A stretch of 27,264 bases of DNA from Gammaproteobacteria bacterium (GTDB taxonomy: Bacteria; Pseudomonadota; Gammaproteobacteria; Enterobacterales; Kangiellaceae). Both the position numbers and the translations under genes were made by a program. Positions within the stretch are counted from its first letter, which is position 1. Each line of letters opens with the position of its first letter. Where the stretch lies: positions 1 through 27,264 of the forward strand of contig JABXIW010000026.1 in NCBI GenBank assembly GCA_013372875.1. The letters run 5' to 3'. This document shows positions 16,992 to 25,101 of this stretch, piece after piece. Under the pieces are notes generated by a model. That model was not told the DNA's origin, searched no databases, and saw nothing but the letters and a program-made list of their open reading frames with translations.

Positions 16992-17764
16992 TGCGCTGCC
17001 TCCGCTACCGCTACAGGAATCTTAAACATTTCATATGGAGTAATGCCTTCAATCATTTTGATAGCTTCATCTACTTCCTCAATATATTCTTCTGGTAAAT
17101 CAACCCACTGTTTGTCGGCTTTGTTCCAGTAGCGACCGCTTTTGCGATCTTGAGTTAGGTAGATATATGCTGTGCGGCCAACGCGTAAGAAATCAACTTC
17201 AAGCGCTTGACCATCACGGTCAATTGAGCCTGTATCGGTTGACATTACGTTACCGTAGCCCATTTCGATTTGGTAAGCTTCAAGGATTTTACGATACTTT
17301 TCAGAAACCGATACGTCCGCATTGTCCATCATAGTATTCAGGGCAGTGATACGTTGAGTTCTTTTATCTAAGTCGAACGGGATATCAAGCGCTACGAACT
17401 GCTCTAATGTTTTGATCATCTCATCCATTAAAGGAAGTACGCCTTTTTCGGTCTCATCGATTGATTCCATTTCAGAAGCCATGTTAGTAATTGACTTCTC
17501 TTGGCTCGATACTTGACGTCTCAATTGAGTATTAAACGTCTCTAAGCTATCAACTCGACTTAATGTATTACGATATTCAAAAGCAGCGTCCGCAGCTTGC
17601 TCTGCCAATCTGTCAATCGTAGTTTGCGAGCTCGCAGCAGCTTTATCGATACGTTTTTCAACGGTCACCGAAGACTCGAATGGCCCAGCAATCGCTGTTC
17701 CTCCTAAGATAGCGCCGGTGATAACGGCCAACGCTGTTTTTTTCAATGTTAATGTTTTTTTCAT
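16988..17764 (-). CDS. DUF3450 periplasmic coiled-coil protein, first gene of TonB2 operon
   Basis: Protein of 258 aa with a signal peptide (MKKTLTLKKTALAVITGAIL, cleavage around AIAG). The mature part begins with an extended coiled coil (about 30-110; EKRIDKAASS, RVDSLETFNTQLRRQ). It continues with the DUF3450 signature region, including LPLMDEMIKTLEQFVALDIPFDLDKRTQRI and later GRTAYIYLTQDRKSGRYWN. DUF3450 genes precede ttpC in Vibrio and other TonB2 clusters; the function is unknown, presumably periplasmic and linked to the motor. The ATG at 17764 is chosen because GGGT lies 6 nt upstream. An ATG at 17770 and a TTG at 17776 are also in frame but worse placed. A sigma70-type promoter lies about 140 nt upstream. 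Confidence 0.9.
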   Translation of the reverse strand: MKKTLTLKKTALAVITGAILGGTAIAGPFESSVTVEKRIDKAAASSQTTIDRLAEQAADAAFEYRNTLSRVDSLETFNTQLRRQVSSQEKSITNMASEMESIDETEKGVLPLMDEMIKTLEQFVALDIPFDLDKRTQRITALNTMMDNADVSVSEKYRKILEAYQIEMGYGNVMSTDTGSIDRDGQALEVDFLRVGRTAYIYLTQDRKSGRYWNKADKQWVDLPEEYIEEVDEAIKMIEGITPYEMFKIPVAVAEAAQ

Positions 17765-17802
17765 ATACATACCCAAATTTCAACTTAGAAATCTATTGTT
17801 AT

Positions 17803-17820
17803 CAACCGTATAAACGGTTG
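17803..17820 (-). other. Hairpin in the DUF3450/TonB2 operon leader
   Basis: Perfect 7-bp inverted repeat CAACCGT / ACGGTTG around a 4-nt loop, within the predicted 5' leader, about 39 nt before the start codon. No T-tract follows it in the direction of transcription, so it is not a simple terminator. It could affect leader stability or translation. Confidence 0.5.
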
Positions 17821-17910
17821 CTTTATAAAAAAGGGTTAAAAAAGTTCCTTTTCTATAAAATTCTTTAAAAATGACCTGCTTTTGGCCACTCTGAGAAAAC
17901 AAAGAGACCA

Positions 17911-17939
17911 ACTATAAAGTCAAAGCATATATGGGTCAA
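17911..17939 (-). promoter_or_regulatory. Sigma70-type promoter of the TonB2 operon
   Basis: On the minus strand, -35 TTGACC (17939-17934) and -10 TATAGT (17916-17911), each five of six to consensus, separated by exactly 17 nt. Transcription should start near 17904, leaving a leader of about 140 nt before the DUF3450 ATG. No convincing Fur box overlaps it. The rest of the gap up to 18046 shows only a CTAATTGTTT / AAACAATTAG inverted repeat around the end of the upstream gene. Confidence 0.7.
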
Positions 17940-18046
17940 CAAACTAATGGGGCTTTATGGCGATTATTTCGACCAAGCCCAATTAAATTTGTACATCTAA
18001 TTGTTTTGACTCGGCAAACCCCAAAAAGTGCCTATTTATTAAACAA

Positions 18047-19210
18047 TTAGAAGTTTATACTGCCACTGACTTTAATATATTTAGGGCTATCAAAACTAAA
18101 TGGCTTTAAGCCACTTTGGTCTAAGCCCATCTGCCCAGCTTGAGTTTGACTCACGCCCAGCAAATTCATTAGATCAATTCGAATCACAACTCCGACTTGA
18201 TCCCAGTTAGACTGATATTGCACTCCAATATCCAAGGTAGTTGCATCAAGCTGGCTAAAATCATTCAACCGAGTGCTATTTAATTTACTCACATGATCCA
18301 CTTGGTGCTCCAAATTGGCATCGAGTGACCAGCGCTCATTAAGTTGGTATTGACCTTCTAATGCTAAACGTTCTGATTTCAAGCTATTAGCATCGCTAAG
18401 CATGCTCAGATTCTGCTGATTCAAACCAAAACTGGTTAATTCAGACTGACCTTGTGCTGCACTGGCGCTTAACACTAAGGAGTCGGTCATTTGACGCGAT
18501 ACTTTTATCTGAATAGCAGAAATGTCATCTAAAAACCCTGCTTGCGTGATGTCTTGATTAAAAGGTGAAAAGTTAACGGTTTCGAGTTTATTGTTGGCAT
18601 CAAAATCGAACAAATAATTAAGCTGATGCTGTGATGCTGCGCCAGATAGACCATTGTTTATTACCGCATCGAAATCTGAATCGCTTTTTAAATAGGCAAT
18701 GCTCACCGCCCAACTTTCGTTTAATTTTTGCTCAAAGCCTAGGTTAAGGGCCTCTTCTTGCAATCCTGGGAACTGAGTAGCAACATCATCGAAGCTAATG
18801 GAAATCGGTACTTTGCGATTGCCATAATTGACATAAAAACGTGAGGTTTGATCAGGCGAGACTAAACTGGTACCTAACTCCCAATCATAATTTGGCTGAC
18901 CTACAGGGTTAAATTGGGAATTAAAATCGAATTGATGATCGGTCGAAACCAATCGATTTAGATCAAAAGATACTGACCATTGCCCCGTAGAATCTGATAA
19001 TAAACCATTGTTGGTTAAATTTGCATTGGCTAAACTCGCGCCGACTTCGCGTTCAATAAAGACCATCGGCGAGTCTTGAGACAAAGCAGACTGAGATAAC
19101 TGTTCGAACTGATCAAACAAGCCGAGTTCTGCTGCAGGCTTTTGCTCTTGCGCCATGACTGCGCTAGAAACCCATAGCAAACTGGATAAAATGGCGATTT
19201 TTTTCTTCAT
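18047..19210 (-). CDS. Predicted outer-membrane beta-barrel protein
   Basis: Protein of 387 aa not assignable to a named family. It has a clear signal peptide (MKKKIAILSSLLWVSSAVMA, cleavage before QEQ). The mature part shows alternating hydrophobic/polar strands (WSVSFDLNRL, WAVSIAYLKSDS, LVLSASAAQGQ, RLALEGQYQLNERWSLDANLEHQ, TLDIGVQYQSNW). It ends YIKVSGSINF, the terminal aromatic residue recognised by the BAM machinery. It has no TonB box or plug domain, so it is not a classical TonB-dependent receptor. The ATG at 19210 is chosen over an upstream TTG because AAGG lies 4 nt before it and the signal peptide starts there. It sits upstream of the TonB2 operon in the same direction, 282 bp away, but that operon has its own promoter. 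Confidence 0.75.
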   Translation of the reverse strand: MKKKIAILSSLLWVSSAVMAQEQKPAAELGLFDQFEQLSQSALSQDSPMVFIEREVGASLANANLTNNGLLSDSTGQWSVSFDLNRLVSTDHQFDFNSQFNPVGQPNYDWELGTSLVSPDQTSRFYVNYGNRKVPISISFDDVATQFPGLQEEALNLGFEQKLNESWAVSIAYLKSDSDFDAVINNGLSGAASQHQLNYLFDFDANNKLETVNFSPFNQDITQAGFLDDISAIQIKVSRQMTDSLVLSASAAQGQSELTSFGLNQQNLSMLSDANSLKSERLALEGQYQLNERWSLDANLEHQVDHVSKLNSTRLNDFSQLDATTLDIGVQYQSNWDQVGVVIRIDLMNLLGVSQTQAGQMGLDQSGLKPFSFDSPKYIKVSGSINF

Positions 19211-19226
19211 TGAACCTTGTCTTATC

Positions 19227-19244
19227 AACTCTTAATTAAGTGTT
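19227..19244. promoter_or_regulatory. Candidate operator dyad upstream of the barrel gene
   Basis: An 18-bp sequence AACTCTTAATTAAGTGTT that is a palindrome apart from one mismatched T/T pair, centred about 25 nt upstream of the barrel-protein ATG. A CTTATCA sequence occurs directly before it and again about 30 nt further upstream. Size and position fit a repressor site, but AT-rich palindromes arise easily by chance. Confidence 0.35.
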
Positions 19245-19324
19245 AATCCTATTAATTTCTTATCAGTTTTGCTGCTAACTAGAGTGAAAGTCATAAATCT
19301 ATATCTATGAACTCCCCTCTAAGC

Positions 19325-19381
19325 CTCGCCAAATAAGGCATTGCAAACAGCTGATTAAGCCTGCAATTAAATTTTGGCGAG
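19325..19381. repeat. Imperfect 57-bp inverted repeat
   Basis: Outer arms CTCGCCAAAT and ATTTTGGCGAG are complementary except for one extra base, and inner arms ATTGCA / TGCAAT pair around a 16-nt loop. Neither strand has a T-tract directly after the structure, so a terminator is unlikely. It could be a regulatory dyad or a small interspersed repeat. Confidence 0.5.
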
Positions 19382-19597
19382 TATTCCAGTATAGGTAAAT
19401 AGTATAGCCCTTTCAACTTGATCTCTCTGATTTTTATCAAGAAACACAACTATTTACATTTGATTGACAATAATAATGACCATTGGTCGAAGAAGAAGTT
19501 ACAACTTGAGTATTTTTTACTCACTTAACTCAGATTTCTAGGTGTTCTTTAAGAAACTTGTTATGATAAGCCATTGAGTCTTAAAGCAAAAATAACA

Positions 19598-21361
19598 ATG
19601 AGTTTTGTATCTGAGTCCAATTTCTCAATTACAAAAGTGCTTCTGATTGCTGGGTTAATCGTTTTAACTGGTTGCGAGCAGTCTGTGACTCCTGCCCAAA
19701 AGAAAACATCCGACCTGCTGATTTATTGCGCCGAAGGCAGTCCGGTGACTTTAAATCCGCAAACCAGCACCTCTGGCACTACCGTTGATGCTGCCAGTGC
19801 CACCATTTTTAATCAGCTGATCGACTATATTCCTGGCACTACCGAACTCAGACCCAGTCTAGCAACAAACTGGCAAATCAGTGACGACGGCACAAGGTAC
19901 CAATTCGAGCTCAGGCAAGGGGTGAAATTCCATTCAAATCAATACTTTAGCCCAAGTCGCGAACTCAACGCTGATGATGTAATTTTTAGTATCAACCGAC
20001 AACGTCAGTCAAACCATCCGCTACACGCCTTGTATGGTGCAAATTACCCATACTTTAAAGGCCAAGGGCTTGGCAGCTTAATCAAAAACATCAAAAAAAT
20101 TGATGATTATCAAATAGAAATTGAATTAACTCGATCAGAAAGCCCGTTTTTATCAATTCTGGCGACGCCATTTATTCCGATTCAATCGCAAGAATACGCC
20201 GAATTTCTTATCAATAGAGCTCAATTAGAGCTGTTTGATAAGTTCCCCATTGGCACAGGGCCATTCCAGTTTGTCGCTTATGAGACCGATTCTTATATCC
20301 GATTTAAACGGTTTGACGAGCATTTTGCCTTTGTCAGCCCAATACAAAACCTGGTCTATGCGATCACCCCCGATCCCGCCATGCGTTTTGCCCGCTTTTC
20401 TGCTGGCGAATGCGACATGATGCGTTACCCATTGCCGGTGCACATGAAACTAGCTCAACAGGACGCAGCTATTGAGTCAATTCAAACCCCAGCCTTAAAC
20501 GTTGCTTATTGGGCCTTTAATACAGAAAAAGAGCCTTTTAACAACCCTAAAGTACGTCAAGCACTTGGACTTGCGATTAATCGCAAAGCCATTATTCGCT
20601 CGGTTTATGACAATCAAGCCACGCTGGCCGAAGGCCCTCTAGGTCCGAATTCATGGGCATACGATCAGGATACGGTTGCCACTCAATACAATCCTGAAAG
20701 AGCTAAGCAGCTGCTAACTGAAGCTGGCTACGATAAAGGGTTTGAGCTAGATATTTGGGCCATGCCAGTACAAAGAGCTTACAATCCCAACGCACGCAAA
20801 ATGGCGGAAATGATCCAACAAGATCTGCTGGAAGTCGGTGTTAAGTCAAACATCGTCAGCTATCAATGGGGCTCTTTTTTGCGCCGCGTTCGACTTGGTC
20901 ATCATCAAACCGTTTTGCTAGGTTGGAATGCGGACAATGGTGATCCAAACAACTTTTTAACACCACTGCTGAGCTGTTTAGCCAGTAAAAACCGTAGCAA
21001 CTATGCACGCTGGTGTGATCAAAACTTTGATAGTTTAATTTTACAAGCGCGCCAAGAAACCTCGCTAGATATGCGCAAAGACTACTACATAAAAGCGCAA
21101 AAATTATTCGCCGAGGCCAAACCTTGGTTGCCGATTGCTCATACGCCAAACAATATGTTAGTTCAAAATAACATCAAAGGCGTGACTTTATCGCCGCTGG
21201 GAACCATGAGCTTTGAAGGGATCTATTTTGCTTCCGATCAGACAAATTCTGAGCAGCCTAAAACCATGATAGATGCCAATGAGAAGGCAGCTGATGAGGG
21301 CAATAAGGAAACGTTACAACAACCAAACATCAAGCCGCAAATCAATAAGGAGCAAGGCTAA
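19598..21361 (+). CDS. sapA: SapA-like periplasmic solute-binding lipoprotein
   Basis: Extracytoplasmic binding protein (SBP_bac_5 family) of the Sap ABC transporter, 587 aa. The ATG at 19598 gives a lipoprotein signal ending LTGC with lipidated Cys26; a TTG at 19574 is in frame but less likely. Family signatures include LLIYCAEGSPVTLNPQ at the start of the mature protein, ATIFNQLIDY, DGTRYQFELRQGVKFHSN, LNADDVIFSINR, PIGTGPFQF, VAYWAFNTEKEPFNNPKVRQALGLAINR and GWNADNGDPNNFLTPLLSC. After the domain end there is a hydrophilic tail of about 40 residues rich in Asn, Gln, Glu and Lys, longer than expected. Sap is linked to antimicrobial-peptide resistance in some pathogens and to putrescine export in E. 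coli; the substrate here is unknown. The stop overlaps the sapB start by one base (TAATG). Confidence 0.88.
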   Translation: MSFVSESNFSITKVLLIAGLIVLTGCEQSVTPAQKKTSDLLIYCAEGSPVTLNPQTSTSGTTVDAASATIFNQLIDYIPGTTELRPSLATNWQISDDGTRYQFELRQGVKFHSNQYFSPSRELNADDVIFSINRQRQSNHPLHALYGANYPYFKGQGLGSLIKNIKKIDDYQIEIELTRSESPFLSILATPFIPIQSQEYAEFLINRAQLELFDKFPIGTGPFQFVAYETDSYIRFKRFDEHFAFVSPIQNLVYAITPDPAMRFARFSAGECDMMRYPLPVHMKLAQQDAAIESIQTPALNVAYWAFNTEKEPFNNPKVRQALGLAINRKAIIRSVYDNQATLAEGPLGPNSWAYDQDTVATQYNPERAKQLLTEAGYDKGFELDIWAMPVQRAYNPNARKMAEMIQQDLLEVGVKSNIVSYQWGSFLRRVRLGHHQTVLLGWNADNGDPNNFLTPLLSCLASKNRSNYARWCDQNFDSLILQARQETSLDMRKDYYIKAQKLFAEAKPWLPIAHTPNNMLVQNNIKGVTLSPLGTMSFEGIYFASDQTNSEQPKTMIDANEKAADEGNKETLQQPNIKPQINKEQG

Positions 21362-22323
21362 TGCTGCTATCCTTATTGCGTCTGGTGGTTACTGCATTGG
21401 TCAGCTTCTTTGGACTCACCATTTTAACTTTTGGCATCAGCCAACAAAATCCAAGTGCTTTGCACGATTATCAGTCAGCCCATTGGTTGGGACAATATTT
21501 TGAATACTTAGGCTATATTTTACAAGGCGACTGGGGACGCTCGAATTTATCGGGCAATGATGTATTTAGTGAATTATTTAAGCACCTACCCGCATCCATA
21601 GAGTTATTAACCTTCGCTTTGTTGATCGCGATATTTGCAGGCTTATTACTTGGTATTATGGCGGCAAAAAACCGCGGCAGCTGGCTCGACAAAGGCTTAA
21701 TGAGTGCAACTTTAATTGGTTACTCAATGCCGATTTTTTGGTGGGGTTTATTGCTGGTACTGTTATTCTCGCTTTATCTTGGGATTAGCCCTGTAGCAGG
21801 TCGTATCGATTATCAGTATTACATTCAGCCTGTCACGCGTTTTATGCTCATCGATACCCTGATCACCAACCACGAATACGGCAGCGCCGCTTTTTTCAAT
21901 GCGCTTAATCATTTGGTGTTGCCAGCCATAACATTAAGCTGGGTGCCAATGGCCATAATGGCGCGCATGACTCGCTCATCATTGGTCAATATCTTAAACT
22001 TTGAATATATTCGCACCGCCCGCTCCAAAGGTTTGTCGGAAAACCGTATTATTGGGGTCCACGCACTCCGCAATGCCATGCAATCCCTATTGACCATTGG
22101 CGGTTTACAGATCAGCATTTTAATGACGGGCCTTATCATCACCGAGTATATTTTCGCTTGGCCTGGAGTTGGTAGCTGGTTATTAAGCTCGGTTGCAAGA
22201 CAAGATTACCCCAGCATTCAAGGCGGAATTTTAGTGCTGTCATCCATGGTTATATTTTTAAATCTGTTACTAGAAATATTAACCAATTATCTAGATCCAA
22301 AAAAACGCAGACCTTTGTCATGA
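21361..22323 (+). CDS. sapB: Sap ABC transporter permease SapB
   Basis: Inner-membrane permease of the DppB/OppB type, 320 aa (E. coli SapB 321). N-terminal TM at about 5-25, a periplasmic loop with GDWGRSNLSGNDVFSELFKHLPASIELL, then five membrane spans. SapB-specific similarity is seen in PVAGRIDYQYYIQPVTRFMLIDTL, which resembles the corresponding loop of E. coli SapB. The EAA-type cytoplasmic loop that contacts the ATPases is FEYIRTARSKGLSENRIIGVHALRNAM. ATG overlaps the sapA stop in TAATG. It is followed by sapC after 10 nt with a GAGGAA ribosome site. Confidence 0.9.
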   Translation: MLLSLLRLVVTALVSFFGLTILTFGISQQNPSALHDYQSAHWLGQYFEYLGYILQGDWGRSNLSGNDVFSELFKHLPASIELLTFALLIAIFAGLLLGIMAAKNRGSWLDKGLMSATLIGYSMPIFWWGLLLVLLFSLYLGISPVAGRIDYQYYIQPVTRFMLIDTLITNHEYGSAAFFNALNHLVLPAITLSWVPMAIMARMTRSSLVNILNFEYIRTARSKGLSENRIIGVHALRNAMQSLLTIGGLQISILMTGLIITEYIFAWPGVGSWLLSSVARQDYPSIQGGILVLSSMVIFLNLLLEILTNYLDPKKRRPLS

Positions 22324-22333
22324 GGAATTTGAA

Positions 22334-23233
22334 ATGAATTATGCCAAAGTGAATAGTCTCTCAATGCGTTTAAGGCACTTTAAGGCCAAGCCCTCTTGGC
22401 AAATGTTTAGCAAAAATACTGGCGCCTTGCTCGGCGCAGCGGTGCTAATTATCGCAGTAGTGCTCGCCATTATCGGCCCTTGGATAGCGCCTTTTGATCC
22501 AGCGCAACAGTTCAGCAGCCGTAGTTTCCAACCGCCAGTTTGGAATCAAGGCGGCAATTTTACTCACTTTTTAGGCACTGATGATTTAGGCCGTGATTTA
22601 TTATCACGCCTATTACACGGCGCACGTTTGTCCTTGTTTTTAGCTGCATTTATCGTGGTCATCGCTGCGGGAGTTGGCGTGGTGATTGGAGCCATTGCCG
22701 CGTTCTTACCGCCAATAGTGCGTAGTATTTTGATGCGGATAATGGACCTATTGCTATCCTTGCCATCCTTGTTATTGGCAATTGCAGTGGTTGCCATCAT
22801 TGGGCCTGGATTAAACAATGCGGTCTATGCAGTGATCTTGGTGTTGATTCCACAATTTGTGAAGCTAACCCAAAACAGTATTTCACAAGAATTAAATAAA
22901 GATTATTGCACTGCAGCAAAACTCGACGGCGCCAACTCGTTTCGCTTATTAAGCAAGCATGTTGGTCCTAATATAGTGCCAGCCGTGATTGTGCAATTGA
23001 CCTTTAGTTTTTCCACGGCCCTTTTGGACATTGCCGCTTTAGGCTTCTTAGGTCTTGGTGCACAACCGCCACTGGCCGAATGGGGAACCATGCTTGCCGA
23101 GTCGCGCTCCTACATTCAATATGCACCTTGGACCATGGCTTTGCCTGGTCTTGCGATATTTATGACCATTTTATCGATTAATTTAGTAGGCGATGGTTTG
23201 CGAGACGCACTCGATCCCCAGTTGAATCAATGA
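22334..23233 (+). CDS. sapC: Sap ABC transporter permease SapC
   Basis: Second inner-membrane permease, DppC/OppC type, 299 aa (E. coli SapC 296). It has a cytoplasmic N-terminus of about 30 residues, TM1 at about 33-53, then HFLGTDDLGRDLLSRLLHGARLSL, the family's characteristic block. Further motifs are LLSLPSLLLAIAVVAIIGPGL, the EAA loop around DYCTAAKLDGANSFRLLSKHV, and LLDIAALGFLGLGAQPPLAEWGTML, which closely recalls E. coli SapC. SD GAGGAA precedes the ATG. sapD follows after 9 nt with its own GAGG site. Pairs with SapB to form the channel. Confidence 0.92.
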   Translation: MNYAKVNSLSMRLRHFKAKPSWQMFSKNTGALLGAAVLIIAVVLAIIGPWIAPFDPAQQFSSRSFQPPVWNQGGNFTHFLGTDDLGRDLLSRLLHGARLSLFLAAFIVVIAAGVGVVIGAIAAFLPPIVRSILMRIMDLLLSLPSLLLAIAVVAIIGPGLNNAVYAVILVLIPQFVKLTQNSISQELNKDYCTAAKLDGANSFRLLSKHVGPNIVPAVIVQLTFSFSTALLDIAALGFLGLGAQPPLAEWGTMLAESRSYIQYAPWTMALPGLAIFMTILSINLVGDGLRDALDPQLNQ

Positions 23234-23242
23234 GGTTAATCA

Positions 23243-24232
23243 ATGCCATTACTACAAATTGAAAACCTCAGCGTAAAATTTAAAACCGATCATGGCTTGG
23301 TCACCGCGGTGGATAAATTTAAATTCCGCATTAACCCTGGACAAGTGATTGGCGTGATTGGCGAATCGGGCTCAGGTAAAAGTGTGATGGCCTTAGCCAT
23401 TGCCGATTTATTATCGCCCTCGGCTATCGCCCAAGCCGATTTATTCACTTTGGAAGGCAAAGACTTAAATCGCATGACGGCTTTTGAGCGCAAGCGATTG
23501 ATAACCGAAAACATTTCGATTATTTTCCAAGACCCTACTTCCAGTCTCAATCCAGCACTAACTATTGGTTATCAGCTGGATGAAACCGTACGTTCACACG
23601 GTGGCGGCACACCAAAACAGTGCCGTGAGCGCTCGCTTGAGTTAATGGCATCAGTTGGCATCAAAGACGCCAAGCGGCGCTATAAAGAATACCCTCATCA
23701 GTTATCAGGCGGCTTGAACCAAAGGGTTATGATTGCGATGGCGCTTGCTTGTAAGCCTAAGCTGTTGATTGCCGATGAGCCAACCACCTCGCTGGATGTT
23801 ACGGTGCAATCGCAAATATTGGATCTCTTGATGCAGTTGAATCAAGAATTGGATATGGCCTTAATGCTCATTACTCATGATTTCTCGATCTTGTCTGAAA
23901 CTAGCGAAAAAGTACACGTGATGTATTCCGGACAAGTAGTTGAATCGGGGCAAACTTACAAGCTACTCACCGAGCCGTACCACCCTTACACCAAGGCCTT
24001 ACTCGATAGTGTGCCGCACTTTGGGATGCACTATAAAAAAGGTCGCCGCCTCTATAATTTACCAGGCTCAACGCCGCCAATGCGGCACTTGCCTGTAGGT
24101 TGCAACCTAGGTCCTCGTTGTCCTTATGCCAGCCGCCAGTGTGTTGAAATGCCGCAGCTGCGTAATCTACATGGCCGTCAAGTGCGTTGCCATTTCCCGT
24201 TAATCGAAGAAAAAGTTAAAGGGAGCTCATAA
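23243..24232 (+). CDS. sapD: Sap ABC transporter ATPase SapD
   Basis: ATP-binding subunit, 329 aa (E. coli SapD 330). Walker A GESGSGKS at 40-47, Q-loop [10 protein letters not shown] with Q96, signature LSGGLNQR at 154-161, Walker [13 protein letters not shown] at 174-185 with E179, and H-loop H212. The C-terminal oligopeptide-transporter extension contains LPGSTPPM and four cysteines (C287, C293, C300, C316) in [14 protein letters not shown] and following, the arrangement that in DppD-type ATPases can hold an iron-sulfur cluster. The stop overlaps the sapF ATG by one base (TAATG), and GGGAG before it serves as the sapF ribosome site. Confidence 0.93.
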   Translation: MPLLQIENLSVKFKTDHGLVTAVDKFKFRINPGQVIGVIGESGSGKSVMALAIADLLSPSAIAQADLFTLEGKDLNRMTAFERKRLITENISIIFQDPTSSLNPALTIGYQLDETVRSHGGGTPKQCRERSLELMASVGIKDAKRRYKEYPHQLSGGLNQRVMIAMALACKPKLLIADEPTTSLDVTVQSQILDLLMQLNQELDMALMLITHDFSILSETSEKVHVMYSGQVVESGQTYKLLTEPYHPYTKALLDSVPHFGMHYKKGRRLYNLPGSTPPMRHLPVGCNLGPRCPYASRQCVEMPQLRNLHGRQVRCHFPLIEEKVKGSS

Positions 24233-25026
24233 TGGCCAATTTATTTAAAGCGGAACTGCTAAGAAAATCCTATAAAGTTTCCAATAATCCATTCAAGCAA
24301 CGTCAGTTGGAAGTGCTAAAAGGCGTGAGCTTTTCAATTAACCCAGGCCAAACCCTGGCTGTGGTAGGTGAATCAGGTTCTGGCAAATCGACCTTGGCAC
24401 GCTTATTAGTCGGTGCGGAAAAGCCCGACTCGGGTAAACTTTTATTTAATGGCGAGAATATTTTAGAGGATAAAAAATTTCCTTGGTATAAAGAGGTGCG
24501 GATGGTATTTCAAAATCCGCGCACCTCATTTAACCCCAGAGCCACCATCGAGCAAATTCTGGCGGAGCCTTTAATTAATGTTAAAAACTATAACCGAGTG
24601 CAGATCCGGCAGAAAGTCCAACAAGCGCTAGAAATGGTTGGGCTACGCTCTGAATATGCCAGCCGCTATCCGCATACCTTTTCTGGAGGCCAACGCCAGC
24701 GGATTGCCATTGCACGCGCTTTAATGCTCAACCCCAAGGTAATTATTGCAGACGAACCCGTATCCGCACTTGATGTTTCGGTTCAAGCTCAAATCATCAA
24801 CTTGCTGCTCGACCTGCAAGAAGAGCTGCAATTAGCTTATGTATTTATTTCCCATGATTTAGGCCTTGTGCAGCACTTTAGTGATAAAGTTTTAGTGATG
24901 CATAAAGGAGTTCAAGAAGAGTATGGCCCAGTGAATCGAGTCTTTAGTCAGCCACAATCCCAATACACTCAAAAGTTATTAGCAGCATCGGCAGGCTACA
25001 AAAAGTCCATTGCAGCTGGTGGTTAG
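24232..25026 (+). CDS. sapF: Sap ABC transporter ATPase SapF
   Basis: Second ATP-binding subunit, 264 aa (E. coli SapF 268). Walker A GESGSGKS at 46-53, Q-loop MVFQNPRTSFNPR with Q94, signature FSGGQRQR at 150-157, Walker B IIADEPVSALD at 171-181, H-loop H208. It lacks the C-terminal cysteine extension of SapD, as expected for SapF/DppF-type subunits. In the E. coli protein the signature region is degenerate (recalled as LAPGQ), whereas here it is canonical. Translationally coupled to sapD by the TAATG overlap. Last gene of the operon, followed by a terminator. Confidence 0.92.
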   Translation: MANLFKAELLRKSYKVSNNPFKQRQLEVLKGVSFSINPGQTLAVVGESGSGKSTLARLLVGAEKPDSGKLLFNGENILEDKKFPWYKEVRMVFQNPRTSFNPRATIEQILAEPLINVKNYNRVQIRQKVQQALEMVGLRSEYASRYPHTFSGGQRQRIAIARALMLNPKVIIADEPVSALDVSVQAQIINLLLDLQEELQLAYVFISHDLGLVQHFSDKVLVMHKGVQEEYGPVNRVFSQPQSQYTQKLLAASAGYKKSIAAGG

Positions 25027-25053
25027 CGACAAAACCAGCAAACAAACAGCTAC

Positions 25054-25083
25054 AAAAAAGCCCCGCAATGCGAGGCTTTTCTT
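25054..25083. terminator. Bidirectional terminator between sapF and ppiD
   Basis: Stem GCCCCGC / GCGAGGC with one C/A mismatch, loop AAT, preceded by six A and followed by TTTTCTT. It lies 27 nt after the sapF stop and just beyond the converging ppiD stop, so it can serve both. Confidence 0.85.
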
Positions 25084-25101
25084 AATAAAATGCTAATTCA
25101 A

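Larger units (their letters stand above)
19211..19597. other. Gene-free divergent regulatory region between the barrel gene and sapA
   Basis: About 390 bp without a supportable gene. It must hold the promoters of two divergent units. It contains an 18-bp dyad (19227-19244), a 57-bp imperfect inverted repeat (19325-19381) and small inverted repeats CTTGAT / ATCAAG (19418-19441) and GAGTA / TACTC (19508-19522). A perfect TTGACA at 19464-19469 has no matching -10 at 16-18 nt, so I do not call a promoter. Stretch 19466-19484 matches the Fur consensus at about 13 of 19 positions by eye, too weak to call. Confidence 0.6.

Noticed and set aside
17950..17980. GGGCTT / AAGCCC inverted repeat as terminator of the barrel gene
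   Set aside because: The loop is long and no T-tract follows on the minus strand.
19466..19484. Possible Fur box upstream of sapA
   Set aside because: Only about 13 of 19 consensus positions match by eye in AT-rich DNA, and it is not placed over a recognisable promoter.
19464..19492. Promoter with perfect TTGACA upstream of sapA
   Set aside because: No acceptable -10 occurs at 16-18 nt; the sequence there is TCGAAG.
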